A stretch of 64,000 nt of DNA from the NCBI GenBank assembly GCA_029959285.1, contig JASCOE010000017.1, forward strand, positions 34,666 to 98,665. The letters run 5' to 3'. The notes beneath the pieces are model-generated. The model saw only the letters and a program-made list of their open reading frames with translations, was not told the DNA's origin and made no database searches. The DNA comes from Flavobacteriaceae bacterium PS02337. GTDB lineage: Bacteria; Bacteroidota; Bacteroidia; Flavobacteriales; Flavobacteriaceae. A program made the position numbers and the translations under genes. This document shows, one piece after another, positions 7,637 to 16,429 of this stretch. Within the stretch, counting starts at the first letter, position 1, and each line of letters starts with the position of its first letter.

Positions 7637-9991
7637 ATGATTTTTCAAAAAAGAACTTTTTACTTTCTTCCTCTATTTTTATTTCTTTTTTCCTTACAAT
7701 TAATTTTCGGACAAGACCAAAAAACAGTCAAAAAAGAAAGTCGAGGTAGATTGTTTAACGACACTACAGCGACTGATAGTGATTATTTAATGGCAATTGA
7801 GAAAGCTGGAGAAGTATTAGAATCTGCTTACAATGATATTGATTTTGCGGGCGATATACATCATCTTTTTGGCGATATGAAACGTACAGAAAGCAAACTG
7901 AATTTAATTTTGGCGAGTTTAAAAGGAGCAAATCCAAATGTGCGTAACCAGCAGATGTATCGTCTTGTTCTTCAAGAAATTCAACAAGAATTGGAAGAAC
8001 AAAATAAAGCCATTAACGATCGAAATCTAAATCTAGAAAAAATTAAAAGTCGTGTTATCGAACTTCGAAAAGACAAGACTTTAATGACATTGATAAAAGA
8101 TACAATTCGTCGTCAGCAATTCAAAAAAGAATTTGCCAATCTTAGAAAAAGATACGTTGCTACAGATAGTCTAATGACTAAAAACCAAACGACTTTAAAC
8201 AATAAAAAAAGACTGACCGTTGAAAGAAAAATTACTGTTTCTAATGCTTTGGTTACCGTTGAAAATAAACTAGAAAAATCTGGAATCAGCATTTTTAAGA
8301 AAGAATACCCTTCTTTATGGCAGATTAATGATTCTGTAGCTTCTAAAAAAGTGACCCATAACATTAAAGCCAAAATCATAATTGAAGAAAATGTTGCGGC
8401 ATATTATCTAAGCTATAAAGCTGGCGGATTGATTACTTTATGTTTCTTTATGGGACTTTTATTCTGGTATATTTCTAGAAATATAAAATATCTAAAAGAC
8501 AATAATTATAATGAAAGTCTTTCGCTTTTAAACTTCAAATATTTAAATAGAGGCGTTTTATTACCCGTTTTAGTAATTGCATTAAACATTGCAGTCGTTA
8601 CCAACTTGTATGCTCCTGCCCTGTTTTTAGAATTATTACAGCTTGTCTTACTTGGCGTTTTGACTATTCTTTTCAAAAATCAATGGTCGGGAGTTTCTAT
8701 GCGAAATTGGCTTTTTCTTCTCGGATTATTCTTTGCACTTTGTTTCCTGGATTTATTTATAACGATCGGATTGTTGCAACGTTTTGCTTTTGTAGCAATC
8801 AATCTTTTTGGAATTCGTTACGGTTTAGTTCAGATCAAAACACTTAAAGAAGAACTTTATATAAAAGGCTTTTTTAAATGGGCAAGTATCATCTTTATTG
8901 GACTAAATATCTTATCTATTCTTTACAATTTATTTGGAAGAGTTTCTCTTTCTAATATGCTAAGTATTACAGCATTTATTTCACTTACTCAAATTGTTGC
9001 TTTAAGTGTTTTATTGAAGATTATTTTAGAAATTATTTTACTTCAAATTTACACCACTAGAGTAAAAAGAGGAATAGAAAAAATGTTTGATTACGAAAGT
9101 TTATCAGACACATTAAAAAAGCCATTTATAATCGTAATCAGTTACATGTGGCTGATCGTGATTGCTTCAAATCTTAATATTTGGGAATCGCTTCGTGCTT
9201 CTTTAACTTCGTTATTAGGTCATCCAAATACAATTGGAAGTATTACGTTTACGCTAGGAAATGTTGTTCTTTTCTTTATCATTATTTGGGCAGCACATTT
9301 ATTGCAAAAATATGTGGCGTATTTCTTTGGCGAAATTGACGATGAAAACGAAGAAAACATCAACAAAAGACAGCACTCTAAATTGCTTATTACTCGTTTA
9401 ATCGTTTTAATAAGCGGTTATTTATTAGCAGTTGCCGCATCAGGAATGCCTTTAGACAAATTAAGCATTCTTTTAGGAGCTTTAGGTGTCGGTGTCGGAC
9501 TTGGACTTCAAAACGTAGTAAACAACTTTGTATCGGGAATTATTTTGATTTTTGATAAACCAATCCAAATTGGAGATGTTGTAGAAATTAGTTCAGAATC
9601 AGGCCGCGTAAAATCGATGGGACTTCGTACAACAAAAATCAACGCACCAAACGGAGCCGAAATTATTATTCCGAATGGTAATTTATTATCTCAAAACATC
9701 ACAAACTGGACGTATACCGATAATTTTAAATTGGTCGAAATTACTTTTGAAATCAATGGAGAAACCATTCCAGAAGAAATAAATACTATCGTAAATGAAA
9801 CACTTGCAAACTTGCCGATGGTAAACAACACCAAACCATCGCAAATTTATTACAGTTCTATTTCTGACGGAAAGTACAAACTGCTCATTAAATTCTGGTG
9901 TAGCATTTACAGAACCGAAGAAACGATAAGTTCGGCAAGACAAGAACTTTATGTAAGTTTTAAAAATAAAGGTTTGAATTTTTCTAGTTAA
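7637..9991 (+). CDS. large mechanosensitive ion channel (MscS family, MscK-like layout)
   Basis: This 784-residue protein starts with a signal peptide (cleavage near LIFGQ, residue about 26). A long periplasmic coiled-coil region (about 40-255) follows, then many membrane helices and the MscS core. The pore helix is LSILLGALGVGVGLGLQ (glycine and alanine rich, about 610-626), followed by NNFVSGIILIFDKPIQIGD and the cytoplasmic beta domain with PNGNLLSQNITNW. It protects against hypo-osmotic shock by opening under membrane tension. The core motifs are intact; the large periplasmic domain places it with MscK/YbdG-like big members rather than the small MscS. Confidence 0.93.
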   Translation: MIFQKRTFYFLPLFLFLFSLQLIFGQDQKTVKKESRGRLFNDTTATDSDYLMAIEKAGEVLESAYNDIDFAGDIHHLFGDMKRTESKLNLILASLKGANPNVRNQQMYRLVLQEIQQELEEQNKAINDRNLNLEKIKSRVIELRKDKTLMTLIKDTIRRQQFKKEFANLRKRYVATDSLMTKNQTTLNNKKRLTVERKITVSNALVTVENKLEKSGISIFKKEYPSLWQINDSVASKKVTHNIKAKIIIEENVAAYYLSYKAGGLITLCFFMGLLFWYISRNIKYLKDNNYNESLSLLNFKYLNRGVLLPVLVIALNIAVVTNLYAPALFLELLQLVLLGVLTILFKNQWSGVSMRNWLFLLGLFFALCFLDLFITIGLLQRFAFVAINLFGIRYGLVQIKTLKEELYIKGFFKWASIIFIGLNILSILYNLFGRVSLSNMLSITAFISLTQIVALSVLLKIILEIILLQIYTTRVKRGIEKMFDYESLSDTLKKPFIIVISYMWLIVIASNLNIWESLRASLTSLLGHPNTIGSITFTLGNVVLFFIIIWAAHLLQKYVAYFFGEIDDENEENINKRQHSKLLITRLIVLISGYLLAVAASGMPLDKLSILLGALGVGVGLGLQNVVNNFVSGIILIFDKPIQIGDVVEISSESGRVKSMGLRTTKINAPNGAEIIIPNGNLLSQNITNWTYTDNFKLVEITFEINGETIPEEINTIVNETLANLPMVNNTKPSQIYYSSISDGKYKLLIKFWCSIYRTEETISSARQELYVSFKNKGLNFSS

Positions 9992-10015
9992 AAAAGAAAA
10001 AACATCTTAATCAAT

Positions 10016-10052
10016 AAAAGCTGTAGCTCTAAAAAGAGTTGCAGCTTTTTTA
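10016..10052 (+). terminator. terminator of the channel gene
   Basis: AAAGCTGTAGCTCT and AGAGTTGCAGCTTT pair with one mismatch and one G-T pair around a 4-base loop and are followed by a T run, 24 bp beyond the stop codon. Confidence 0.85.
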
Positions 10053-10114
10053 TTTAATACACTTTTTAAAAACCTTCTCCACAGCATAAAATAAGAAAAT
10101 AAATATCTAAGACT

Positions 10115-10128
10115 ATGATTTGAATCAT
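10115..10128 (+). promoter_or_regulatory. FNR/CRP-like operator upstream of nadA
   Basis: ATGATT-TG-AATCAT is a perfect inverted repeat whose inner TGAT-N4-ATCA matches the FNR/CRP half-site pair TTGAT-N4-ATCAA except at the outermost bases. Its centre (10121.5) lies about 42 bp before the start of transcription predicted from the -7 element at 10151, the usual spot for a class II activator. The downstream operon (ric, nrdD, nrdG) fits control by oxygen or nitrosative stress; the actual regulator is inferred. Confidence 0.6.
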
Positions 10129-10130
10129 GT

Positions 10131-10158
10131 TTTGAAAGAAATGATGATAATACATTTA
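10131..10158 (+). promoter_or_regulatory. promoter of the nadA-nrdG operon
   Basis: TTTG at 10131-10134 and TACATTTA at 10151-10158 (one mismatch to TAnnTTTG) are separated by 16 bp. The leader to the nadA ATG would be about 55 bases. Confidence 0.5.
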
Positions 10159-10218
10159 CCCTATTAAAATTATATGCTTAAAAGCATTTCCAAACAAAAT
10201 AGATTAAGATTCTAAAAA

Positions 10219-11151
10219 ATGAACAAGAACTTTTTAAGACAAGAAATCATTCAATTGAAAGCAGAAAAAAATGCTGTAATCCTAGCTCATTATTATCAAG
10301 ATGAAGAAATCCAGGAAATAGCAGATTTTATCGGAGACAGTCTTGAATTATCTAAAAAAGCGCAACAGACAAATGCCGATGTTATTGTTTTTGCTGGAGT
10401 TCATTTTATGGCAGAAACGGCTAAAATTTTAAACCCAAATAAAAAAGTATTATTACCAGATTGGGAAGCTGGTTGTTCACTTGCTGAAGGCTGTAATCCT
10501 AAAGATTTTGAATTGTTCAAAAACCAGCATCCTGATCATGTTGTTGTAACATATATTAATTGTTCTGCCGAAATAAAAGCCATGAGCGATTTGGTTTGCA
10601 CTTCGGCGAATGCCAAAAAAATAATCGGATCAATTCCCGAAACACAAAAAATCATATTTGCTCCAGATGAGAATTTAGGTAATTATCTCAAAAAAGAAAC
10701 CAAACGTGACTTGGTCTTATGGAAAGGCTCTTGCGTTGTGCATGAAGCCTTTTCACTAGACAAATTAATTGAAATCTATACTAAAAATCCGAATGCGAAA
10801 ATAGCAGCGCATCCAGAATCTGAAAGCCATATTTTGAAAGTGGCGCATTATATCGGTTCTACTTCGGGCATTATTAATTTTATTAAAACGGATCCTGCTG
10901 CCGTTTTCATTGTGGCTACAGAAGCCGGTATCCTGCATGAGCTTTCTAAAGCGGTACCCGATAAAACGCTGATTCCGGCTCCTTCCACAGAAGACAATAC
11001 TTGCGCTTGTAGTGAATGCGCTTTCATGAAAATGAATACACTTGAAAAATTGTATTGGTGTCTTAAAAATGAAAGTCCAGAAATGAAGATCTCAGAAAAG
11101 CTTAGAATAGAAGCTTTAAAACCAATTGAAAGAATGCTTGAATTATCATAA
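10219..11151 (+). CDS. nadA: quinolinate synthase
   Basis: NadA (310 residues) condenses iminoaspartate with dihydroxyacetone phosphate to give quinolinate in de novo NAD synthesis. The sequence shows the opening LAHYYQDEEIQEIADFIGDSL, the FAGVHFMAETAKIL segment, and the three cysteine patches that bind the oxygen-sensitive 4Fe-4S cluster: AGCSLAEGC (Cys86), GSCVVHE (Cys172) and TCACSECAFM (Cys262-267). Length is normal. It is the first gene of a seven-gene plus-strand run, 28 bp before nadB. The FNR-like box upstream and the anaerobic genes downstream suggest that this NAD pathway is raised when oxygen is low. Confidence 0.97.
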   Translation: MNKNFLRQEIIQLKAEKNAVILAHYYQDEEIQEIADFIGDSLELSKKAQQTNADVIVFAGVHFMAETAKILNPNKKVLLPDWEAGCSLAEGCNPKDFELFKNQHPDHVVVTYINCSAEIKAMSDLVCTSANAKKIIGSIPETQKIIFAPDENLGNYLKKETKRDLVLWKGSCVVHEAFSLDKLIEIYTKNPNAKIAAHPESESHILKVAHYIGSTSGIINFIKTDPAAVFIVATEAGILHELSKAVPDKTLIPAPSTEDNTCACSECAFMKMNTLEKLYWCLKNESPEMKISEKLRIEALKPIERMLELS

Positions 11152-11179
11152 AATGCCATAACGCTAAAATCAAAATAAC

Positions 11180-12694
11180 ATGCTTAAAACAGATATATTA
11201 ATCATCGGTTCTGGTATTTCGGGATTATTTTTTGCGATGAAAACGGCAAAAAAACGCCCAGATTTATCTATTGTTATAATGACCAAAGAAACTGCCAAAA
11301 ACACCAATACACAATTGGCACAAGGCGGTATCGCAGTGGTAACCGACCTTATAAAAGACAGTTTTAATAAACACATTCATGATACGCTTCGTTCTGGAGG
11401 TGGTTTGTGCGATAAAGAAATTGTAAATATGGTGATCAAACAAGCGCCAGAAAGACTTCAGGAATTAATCGAAATTGGAACTTCTTTTGACAAAAATGAA
11501 AAAGGCCAATGGGATTTAGGACTCGAAGGCGGGCATTCGCAAAACAGAATATTACATCATAAAGATAGCTCCGGATTAGAGATTGAGCGTAAGCTACTCA
11601 AAATCATCAAAAGCATGCCTAACATTGAACTTTTAGAAAACCATCTGGTGATTGACTTGAATACAGAAGTGAAGCGGAATAAAACGATCTGTACCGGAGC
11701 CTTTTTTTATGAAAAAAAACACAATCGAATAAAATACATCAGAACAAGATCTGTCGTTTTAAGTACAGGCGGATGCGGTCAGCTTTTTGAAAATACAACC
11801 AATCCGAAAATTGCAACGGGAGACGGAATCGCAATGGCAGCGCGCGCAGGTGCAGAAATTGTAGACATGCAATACATGCAGTTTCACCCAACGGCTTTGT
11901 TTACTGGAAAAGAAAATCCGCTTTTTTTGATTTCTGAAGCTGTAAGAGGTTTTGGCGCTCATATTGTAAACGAAGAAGGAAAACGATTCTTATTTAAATA
12001 TGATATTCGAGGCGAATTGGCTACACGAGATATGGTTTCTAATGCCATTAGCAAAGAACTTCGATTGAGCGGAAAAGATCACGTTTACTTAGATTGCAGA
12101 CATTTGAATAAAGCCGATTTCTATGCTCATTTCCCTGTAATTGCGGCGCATTGCAACGAATTAGGCATAAAACCTGAAAAAGATTTAATTCCGGTTGTTC
12201 CTGCGGCTCATTATCAATGTGGCGGAATTAAAGTAGATGAAAATGCTGCAACTGCAATTAAAAATCTTTACGCTGTTGGCGAATGCGCTAGAACTGGACT
12301 TCACGGTAAAAATCGTTTGGCTTCAAATTCACTTTTAGAAGCTTTAGTTTTTGCACATCAAGCTTCTGAAAATGTAGACAAAACCATTGCCGAATTTATT
12401 TTTTCTGATAAAATATTAATTCCGAAGTTCCCAAAAGCACATCGTGTAGATGATTATATGGCTTTTGAAATATTAAAAAAAGAATTGCAAAAAATGGTTA
12501 CTTCATTTTACACTAGCGAAGAACGCGATGCTGAATTGGTTTTTATAAAAATAAAAGAGCTTCATAATTATGCTGTTTCACTTACACAATCGCACGAAAT
12601 TACCATTCCTTTTATAAAATTTTCGAACATGATTGCGACATCTTTACTTATCATAAACCAATGTAAAGAGGCAGAAAACAAACAAATGTGCTGA
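11180..12694 (+). CDS. nadB: L-aspartate oxidase
   Basis: NadB (504 residues) oxidises aspartate to iminoaspartate, the substrate of NadA, passing electrons to oxygen or, without oxygen, to fumarate. The N-terminal FAD-binding GSGISGLFFAMKTA, the AQGGIAV loop, the active-site region QFHPTAL and the C-terminal GLHGKNRLASNSLLEALVF motif are all present. The succinate-dehydrogenase-like C-terminal domain is complete. It lies between nadA and ric with short gaps. No nadC is visible in the window. Confidence 0.97.
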   Translation: MLKTDILIIGSGISGLFFAMKTAKKRPDLSIVIMTKETAKNTNTQLAQGGIAVVTDLIKDSFNKHIHDTLRSGGGLCDKEIVNMVIKQAPERLQELIEIGTSFDKNEKGQWDLGLEGGHSQNRILHHKDSSGLEIERKLLKIIKSMPNIELLENHLVIDLNTEVKRNKTICTGAFFYEKKHNRIKYIRTRSVVLSTGGCGQLFENTTNPKIATGDGIAMAARAGAEIVDMQYMQFHPTALFTGKENPLFLISEAVRGFGAHIVNEEGKRFLFKYDIRGELATRDMVSNAISKELRLSGKDHVYLDCRHLNKADFYAHFPVIAAHCNELGIKPEKDLIPVVPAAHYQCGGIKVDENAATAIKNLYAVGECARTGLHGKNRLASNSLLEALVFAHQASENVDKTIAEFIFSDKILIPKFPKAHRVDDYMAFEILKKELQKMVTSFYTSEERDAELVFIKIKELHNYAVSLTQSHEITIPFIKFSNMIATSLLIINQCKEAENKQMC

Positions 12695-12723
12695 ACCAAA
12701 ATTAATCTATACACTCCCCCATT

Positions 12724-13455
12724 ATGAAACTAACAAATAAAAGTACCATTGGCGAAATCGTAGCAGATGATTTCAGAACAGCTGCCGTTTTTACAAAATA
12801 CCATATTGATTTTTGCTGTAAAGGATTTCGAACTATTGAAGAAGTTTGCAAGAAAAGAGATATTGATGAAACTGTTTTGATAGAATATATTCTAGATGCA
12901 AAAAAAAATACAGCCAATCAATCTTTCGATTATAAAACTTGGCCCGTTGATGTAATTACAGATTATCTCACTAAAACGCATCATCGTTATATTAATGAAA
13001 AAGCGCCTATTATTATTCAATATCTAACCAAATTAGCTGGAGTTCATGGTGCTATTCATCCTGAATTGCATGAAATACATACTATTTTCTCAAAATCTTT
13101 TTTGGATTTAAAAGCACATTTAAATCGAGAAGAAACAGTTGTTTTTCCTTTCATTATAAAAATGAAAAATGCCCAAAGCAAAGGAACTGATTTAGATATA
13201 CCGCCTTTTTTAAGTATCGAAAATCCGATTGCAACGTTAAAAGAAGATCATGAAGTAGAAAGTGAACGCTTTAGAAGAATCGCAGCTTTAACCAACAATT
13301 ATACGCCGCCAACAGAATCTTGCAATACGTATAAAGTCGCTTTTGCAATGTTGGAAGAATTTGAAAAAGATTTAAGAAAACACATTCATTTAGAAAATAA
13401 TATCCTTTTCCCGAAAGTAATTGAACTGGAAAAAACTTTTGAAAAAGTACTGTAA
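12724..13455 (+). CDS. ric: iron-sulfur cluster repair di-iron protein (Ric/ScdA/YtfE)
   Basis: This 243-residue protein has the ScdA_N (DUF542) domain at about residues 1-60, with FTKYHIDFCCKG carrying the conserved Cys pair, then a hemerythrin-like four-helix domain. Candidate di-iron ligands are in THHRYINEKAP, HPELHEIH, LNREETVVFP, KEDHEVESERF and RKHIHLENNILFP. Ric proteins restore Fe-S clusters damaged by nitric oxide or oxidants. Its place between nadB (NadA has a labile cluster) and the class III reductase (whose activase has one) fits repair of the operon's own enzymes. It ends 11 bp before nrdD. Confidence 0.95.
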   Translation: MKLTNKSTIGEIVADDFRTAAVFTKYHIDFCCKGFRTIEEVCKKRDIDETVLIEYILDAKKNTANQSFDYKTWPVDVITDYLTKTHHRYINEKAPIIIQYLTKLAGVHGAIHPELHEIHTIFSKSFLDLKAHLNREETVVFPFIIKMKNAQSKGTDLDIPPFLSIENPIATLKEDHEVESERFRRIAALTNNYTPPTESCNTYKVAFAMLEEFEKDLRKHIHLENNILFPKVIELEKTFEKVL

Positions 13456-13466
13456 ATATATTTAGG

Positions 13467-15590
13467 ATGGAAAAATATGTAATAAAACGCAATGGAGATT
13501 ATAAGCCTTTTGAAGCTTATAAAATTCAGGATGCAATTCAAAAAGCTTTTCAAAGCGTCAATAAACCTTTCGACAAAAAGATTTACAAAATTGTGCTTTC
13601 TGGTTTAGAAGTCAAATATTCGTGGCCTGTTGAAGAAATTCAGGATATTATTGAGCGTGTTCTTTTTGAAAATGGCTATTTCCAAACCATGCGTTCGTTT
13701 ATTGTTTACCGCCATACCAGAAAATTACAGCGCGAACATATTAACGGTTTAAATGATGACACAACATATATAGACAGTACGCAAACTGTTGAAGAATACA
13801 TAAACCAGTCTGATTGGCGAATCAATGCGAATGCGAATATTTCCTATTCAAATGCGGGATTAGTCAGCAATACCGCAGGAAAAGTGATCGCCAATTATTG
13901 GCTGGATAAAATATACAATAAAGAAGAAGGTTCTGCTCATAGGAATGGCGACATACACATTCATGATTTGGATTGTCTTACCGGATACTGCGCTGGTTGG
14001 AGCCTGCGAGTGCTATTAAATGAAGGTTTTAATGGCGTTCGAGGACGTGTCGAGAGCAGACCTCCTTCTCATTTTAGAGAAGCTTTGGGGCAAATGGCTA
14101 ATTTCTTGGGAATTTTACAAAGCGAATGGGCTGGCGCTCAAGCTTTCAGTTCTTTTGATACTTATCTGGCGCCTTATGTTTTTAAAGATCAGCTTTCTTA
14201 CGAAGAAGTTTTAAAAGCAATTAGAAGTTTTGTTTATAATTTGAATGTGCCTGCGCGTTGGGGACAATCGCCTTTTACGAATATTACATTAGATTGGAAT
14301 GTTCCAGAAGATTTGAAAGAACAAATTCCGACTCAAAATAACGAACATTTATTCTCCAAAATAAAAGATAAAAATTTAGTTGATGAAGCTAAAAAAAGAG
14401 GCGTTGAAAAACTAGTCGATTTAAAATATGCCGATTTTCAGAAAGAAATGAATCTGATCAATAAAGCGTATTATACAATTATGACGGAAGGCGATGCCAA
14501 CGGACAGCCGTTTACGTTTCCGATTCCGACCGTGAATATTACGGAAGATTTTGATTGGAATGGAGAAAATGTTGATTTGTTATTTGAAAATACAGCCAAA
14601 ATCGGTTCGTCTTATTTTCAGAATTTTATTGGAAGCCAATATATTTTGGATGAAAAAGGAAATCGAATTGAAAATCCAGAAGCGTACAAACCAAATGCAG
14701 TTAGAAGTATGTGCTGCCGATTGCAACTCGATTTGAGAGAATTATTAAAACGAGGAAACGGACTTTTTGGAAGTGCAGAAATGACGGGAAGTATTGGCGT
14801 TGTTACGATTAATATGGCACGTTTGGGTTATTTGCACAGAGGAAATATCATCAATTTGTTTGCTCATTTAGATGAATTACTAAAAATCGCTAAATCGACT
14901 TTAGAAAAGAAAAGAGTTTTTATTCAGCAAATGTATGATCGTGGATTGTATCCGTATACGAAACGTTACTTAGAACATTTTAGAAATCATTTTTCGACAA
15001 TTGGCGTAAACGGAATGAACGAAATGGTGATTAATTTTTCTGAGGGAAAACAGAATATTACGTGCAGTTCGGGAATTCATTTTGCTACTGAAATTCTAGA
15101 TCATATTCGATTAAGAATGAAAGAATTTCAAGAAGAAACGGGAAATCTTTACAATCTAGAAGCAACTCCTGCCGAAGGAACAACGTATCGTTTTGCGAAA
15201 GAAGATAAAAAGCGTTTTCCAGAGATTTTGCAAGCGGGGCAAAACGAGAATATTTATTATACCAATAGTTCACAAATTCCGGTAGATTATACCGATGATC
15301 CTTTTGAGGCTTTGCTGCTTCAAGACGAATTGCAATGCAAATATACTGGCGGTACAGTTTTGCATCTTTATATGAGAGAAAAAATAAGCAGTCCAGAAGC
15401 TTGTAAAAACTTCGTAAAGAAAGTTTTAACCAACTTTAAATTGCCTTACATAACCGTAACACCAATTTTCAGCATTTGCCCAATTCATGGTTATCTGAAT
15501 GGAGAACATGAATATTGTCCGAAATGTGACGAAATTTTACTTCAAAAAAACAATCAAAAACACTTGGCTTATGAAAACAAAAACGCATAA
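13467..15590 (+). CDS. nrdD: anaerobic ribonucleotide reductase catalytic subunit lacking its glycyl radical domain
   Basis: This 707-residue class III reductase makes deoxyribonucleotides without oxygen. It has an ATP-cone (about 1-90), the GDIHIHDLDCLTGYC motif (Cys170, Cys174), SMCCRLQLDL, and the GSIGVVTINMARLGY strand. The C-terminus keeps the zinc site (Cys671, His674, Cys684, Cys687 in the ICPIHGY and YCPKCD patches) but stops 20 residues later without the expected R-V-x-G-Y glycyl radical motif. That motif is in an overlapping frame at 15571-15738. The body of the protein is otherwise intact, so the gene is split rather than decayed. Confidence 0.93.
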   Translation: MEKYVIKRNGDYKPFEAYKIQDAIQKAFQSVNKPFDKKIYKIVLSGLEVKYSWPVEEIQDIIERVLFENGYFQTMRSFIVYRHTRKLQREHINGLNDDTTYIDSTQTVEEYINQSDWRINANANISYSNAGLVSNTAGKVIANYWLDKIYNKEEGSAHRNGDIHIHDLDCLTGYCAGWSLRVLLNEGFNGVRGRVESRPPSHFREALGQMANFLGILQSEWAGAQAFSSFDTYLAPYVFKDQLSYEEVLKAIRSFVYNLNVPARWGQSPFTNITLDWNVPEDLKEQIPTQNNEHLFSKIKDKNLVDEAKKRGVEKLVDLKYADFQKEMNLINKAYYTIMTEGDANGQPFTFPIPTVNITEDFDWNGENVDLLFENTAKIGSSYFQNFIGSQYILDEKGNRIENPEAYKPNAVRSMCCRLQLDLRELLKRGNGLFGSAEMTGSIGVVTINMARLGYLHRGNIINLFAHLDELLKIAKSTLEKKRVFIQQMYDRGLYPYTKRYLEHFRNHFSTIGVNGMNEMVINFSEGKQNITCSSGIHFATEILDHIRLRMKEFQEETGNLYNLEATPAEGTTYRFAKEDKKRFPEILQAGQNENIYYTNSSQIPVDYTDDPFEALLLQDELQCKYTGGTVLHLYMREKISSPEACKNFVKKVLTNFKLPYITVTPIFSICPIHGYLNGEHEYCPKCDEILLQKNNQKHLAYENKNA

Positions 15591-15738
15591 AGTTTTAGCA
15601 GAACACAAAAACGAAAGAAGCAAATGTTTGGTTTATACCCGCGTAATGGGATATCACAGACCTGTAGAAAGTTTTAATATTGGAAAAAAAGGTGAACATC
15701 AACAACGCAAACATTTCGAAGAAACCATTATCTACTAA
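15571..15738 (+). CDS. separate glycyl radical domain (tail) of the anaerobic ribonucleotide reductase
   Basis: This 55-residue frame starts at an ATG inside the last 20 bases of nrdD, in the +1 frame, and ends inside nrdG. It contains CLVYTRVMGYHRPV followed by a lysine-rich tail, the C-terminal glycyl radical signature (Gly27) that normally ends NrdD. By analogy with GrcA/YfiD, which supplies a spare radical domain to pyruvate formate-lyase, it would dock on NrdD and carry the radical made by NrdG. About 40 residues separate CPKC from RVMGY if the two frames are joined, against roughly 10-20 in usual fused proteins, and the tail has its own ATG; both argue for an evolved split rather than a base error. 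Confidence 0.85.
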   Translation: MKTKTHKVLAEHKNERSKCLVYTRVMGYHRPVESFNIGKKGEHQQRKHFEETIIY

Positions 15739-16408
15739 AGGAATATTTAGCCTCACGCCTTTTACTTTATTAAATTATCCGCATAAAACGGCCTGCATAG
15801 TGTGGTTTGCGGGCTGTAACATGCGGTGTTTATACTGCTACAATCCAGAAATTGTTTTAGGAAAAGGAAAAATAGATTTTCAAACTGTTTTGAATTTTCT
15901 AAAAACACGTAAAGGATTATTGGACGGAGTAGTTTTAAGTGGCGGCGAATGTACTTTACACCATAAAATAATTGATTTTATAAAAGAAATCAAAGCAATG
16001 GGATTTGCAGTCAAAATTGACACCAACGGTTCCAATCCTAAAATATTGAATAGCCTGATTCGTAATCGATTAATTGATTATGTCGCGTTAGATTATAAAA
16101 GTCTTCCTCATACCTTTAAAAAACTAACGCAATCAGGCTTATTTTCAGAATTTGAAGAAAGTCTAAAACTTTTAATTCAGTCAGATATTCCGTTTGAAGT
16201 TCGCACGACTTTTCATTCTTCTTTAATTTCAGAATCAGATTTTGTGCAAATGATTCGATATTTAGAAACTCAAAATTTTGAAGGAAATTATTATGTTCAG
16301 CATTTTATTAATAATGTACCAACGCTTTCAAAACTAGACAGTTCGAATAAAGAAATACAATTTAAAGACTTTTCAACTTCAAAAATAAAAGTTGTTTTTA
16401 GAGAGTAA
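15680..16408 (+). CDS. nrdG: anaerobic ribonucleotide reductase activating protein (radical SAM)
   Basis: The activase uses S-adenosylmethionine and a 4Fe-4S cluster to place the radical on the glycine of the NrdD tail. The radical SAM cluster motif CNMRCLYC (CX3CX2C) follows TACIVWFAGC, and LSGGECTLH and KIDTNGSNP complete the barrel. No ATG fits: the open frame allows TTG at 15680 (242 residues) or GTG at 15692 (238 residues); I keep the longer form but the GTG is equally likely. The frame overlaps the glycyl radical tail by 59 or 47 bp, so nrdD, tail and nrdG use all three frames and are probably translationally coupled. Confidence 0.9.
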   Translation: MEKKVNINNANISKKPLSTKGIFSLTPFTLLNYPHKTACIVWFAGCNMRCLYCYNPEIVLGKGKIDFQTVLNFLKTRKGLLDGVVLSGGECTLHHKIIDFIKEIKAMGFAVKIDTNGSNPKILNSLIRNRLIDYVALDYKSLPHTFKKLTQSGLFSEFEESLKLLIQSDIPFEVRTTFHSSLISESDFVQMIRYLETQNFEGNYYVQHFINNVPTLSKLDSSNKEIQFKDFSTSKIKVVFRE

Positions 16409-16429
16409 TAAACTTAAAATGAACATATT

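Noticed and set aside
10848-11962. Open frames on the opposite strand of nadA and nadB
   Set aside because: They lie wholly inside well-conserved genes, and their translations show no domain.
14020-14736. Short plus-strand frames inside nrdD
   Set aside because: They are out of frame with a conserved enzyme and have no recognisable content, unlike the tail frame at 15571.
15545-15551. A-AAA-AAC, a classic -1 slippery heptamer in the nrdD frame just before its end
   Set aside because: The -1 frame meets a TGA at 15572-15574, while the glycyl radical tail is in the +1 frame. Slippage here cannot make the fused protein.
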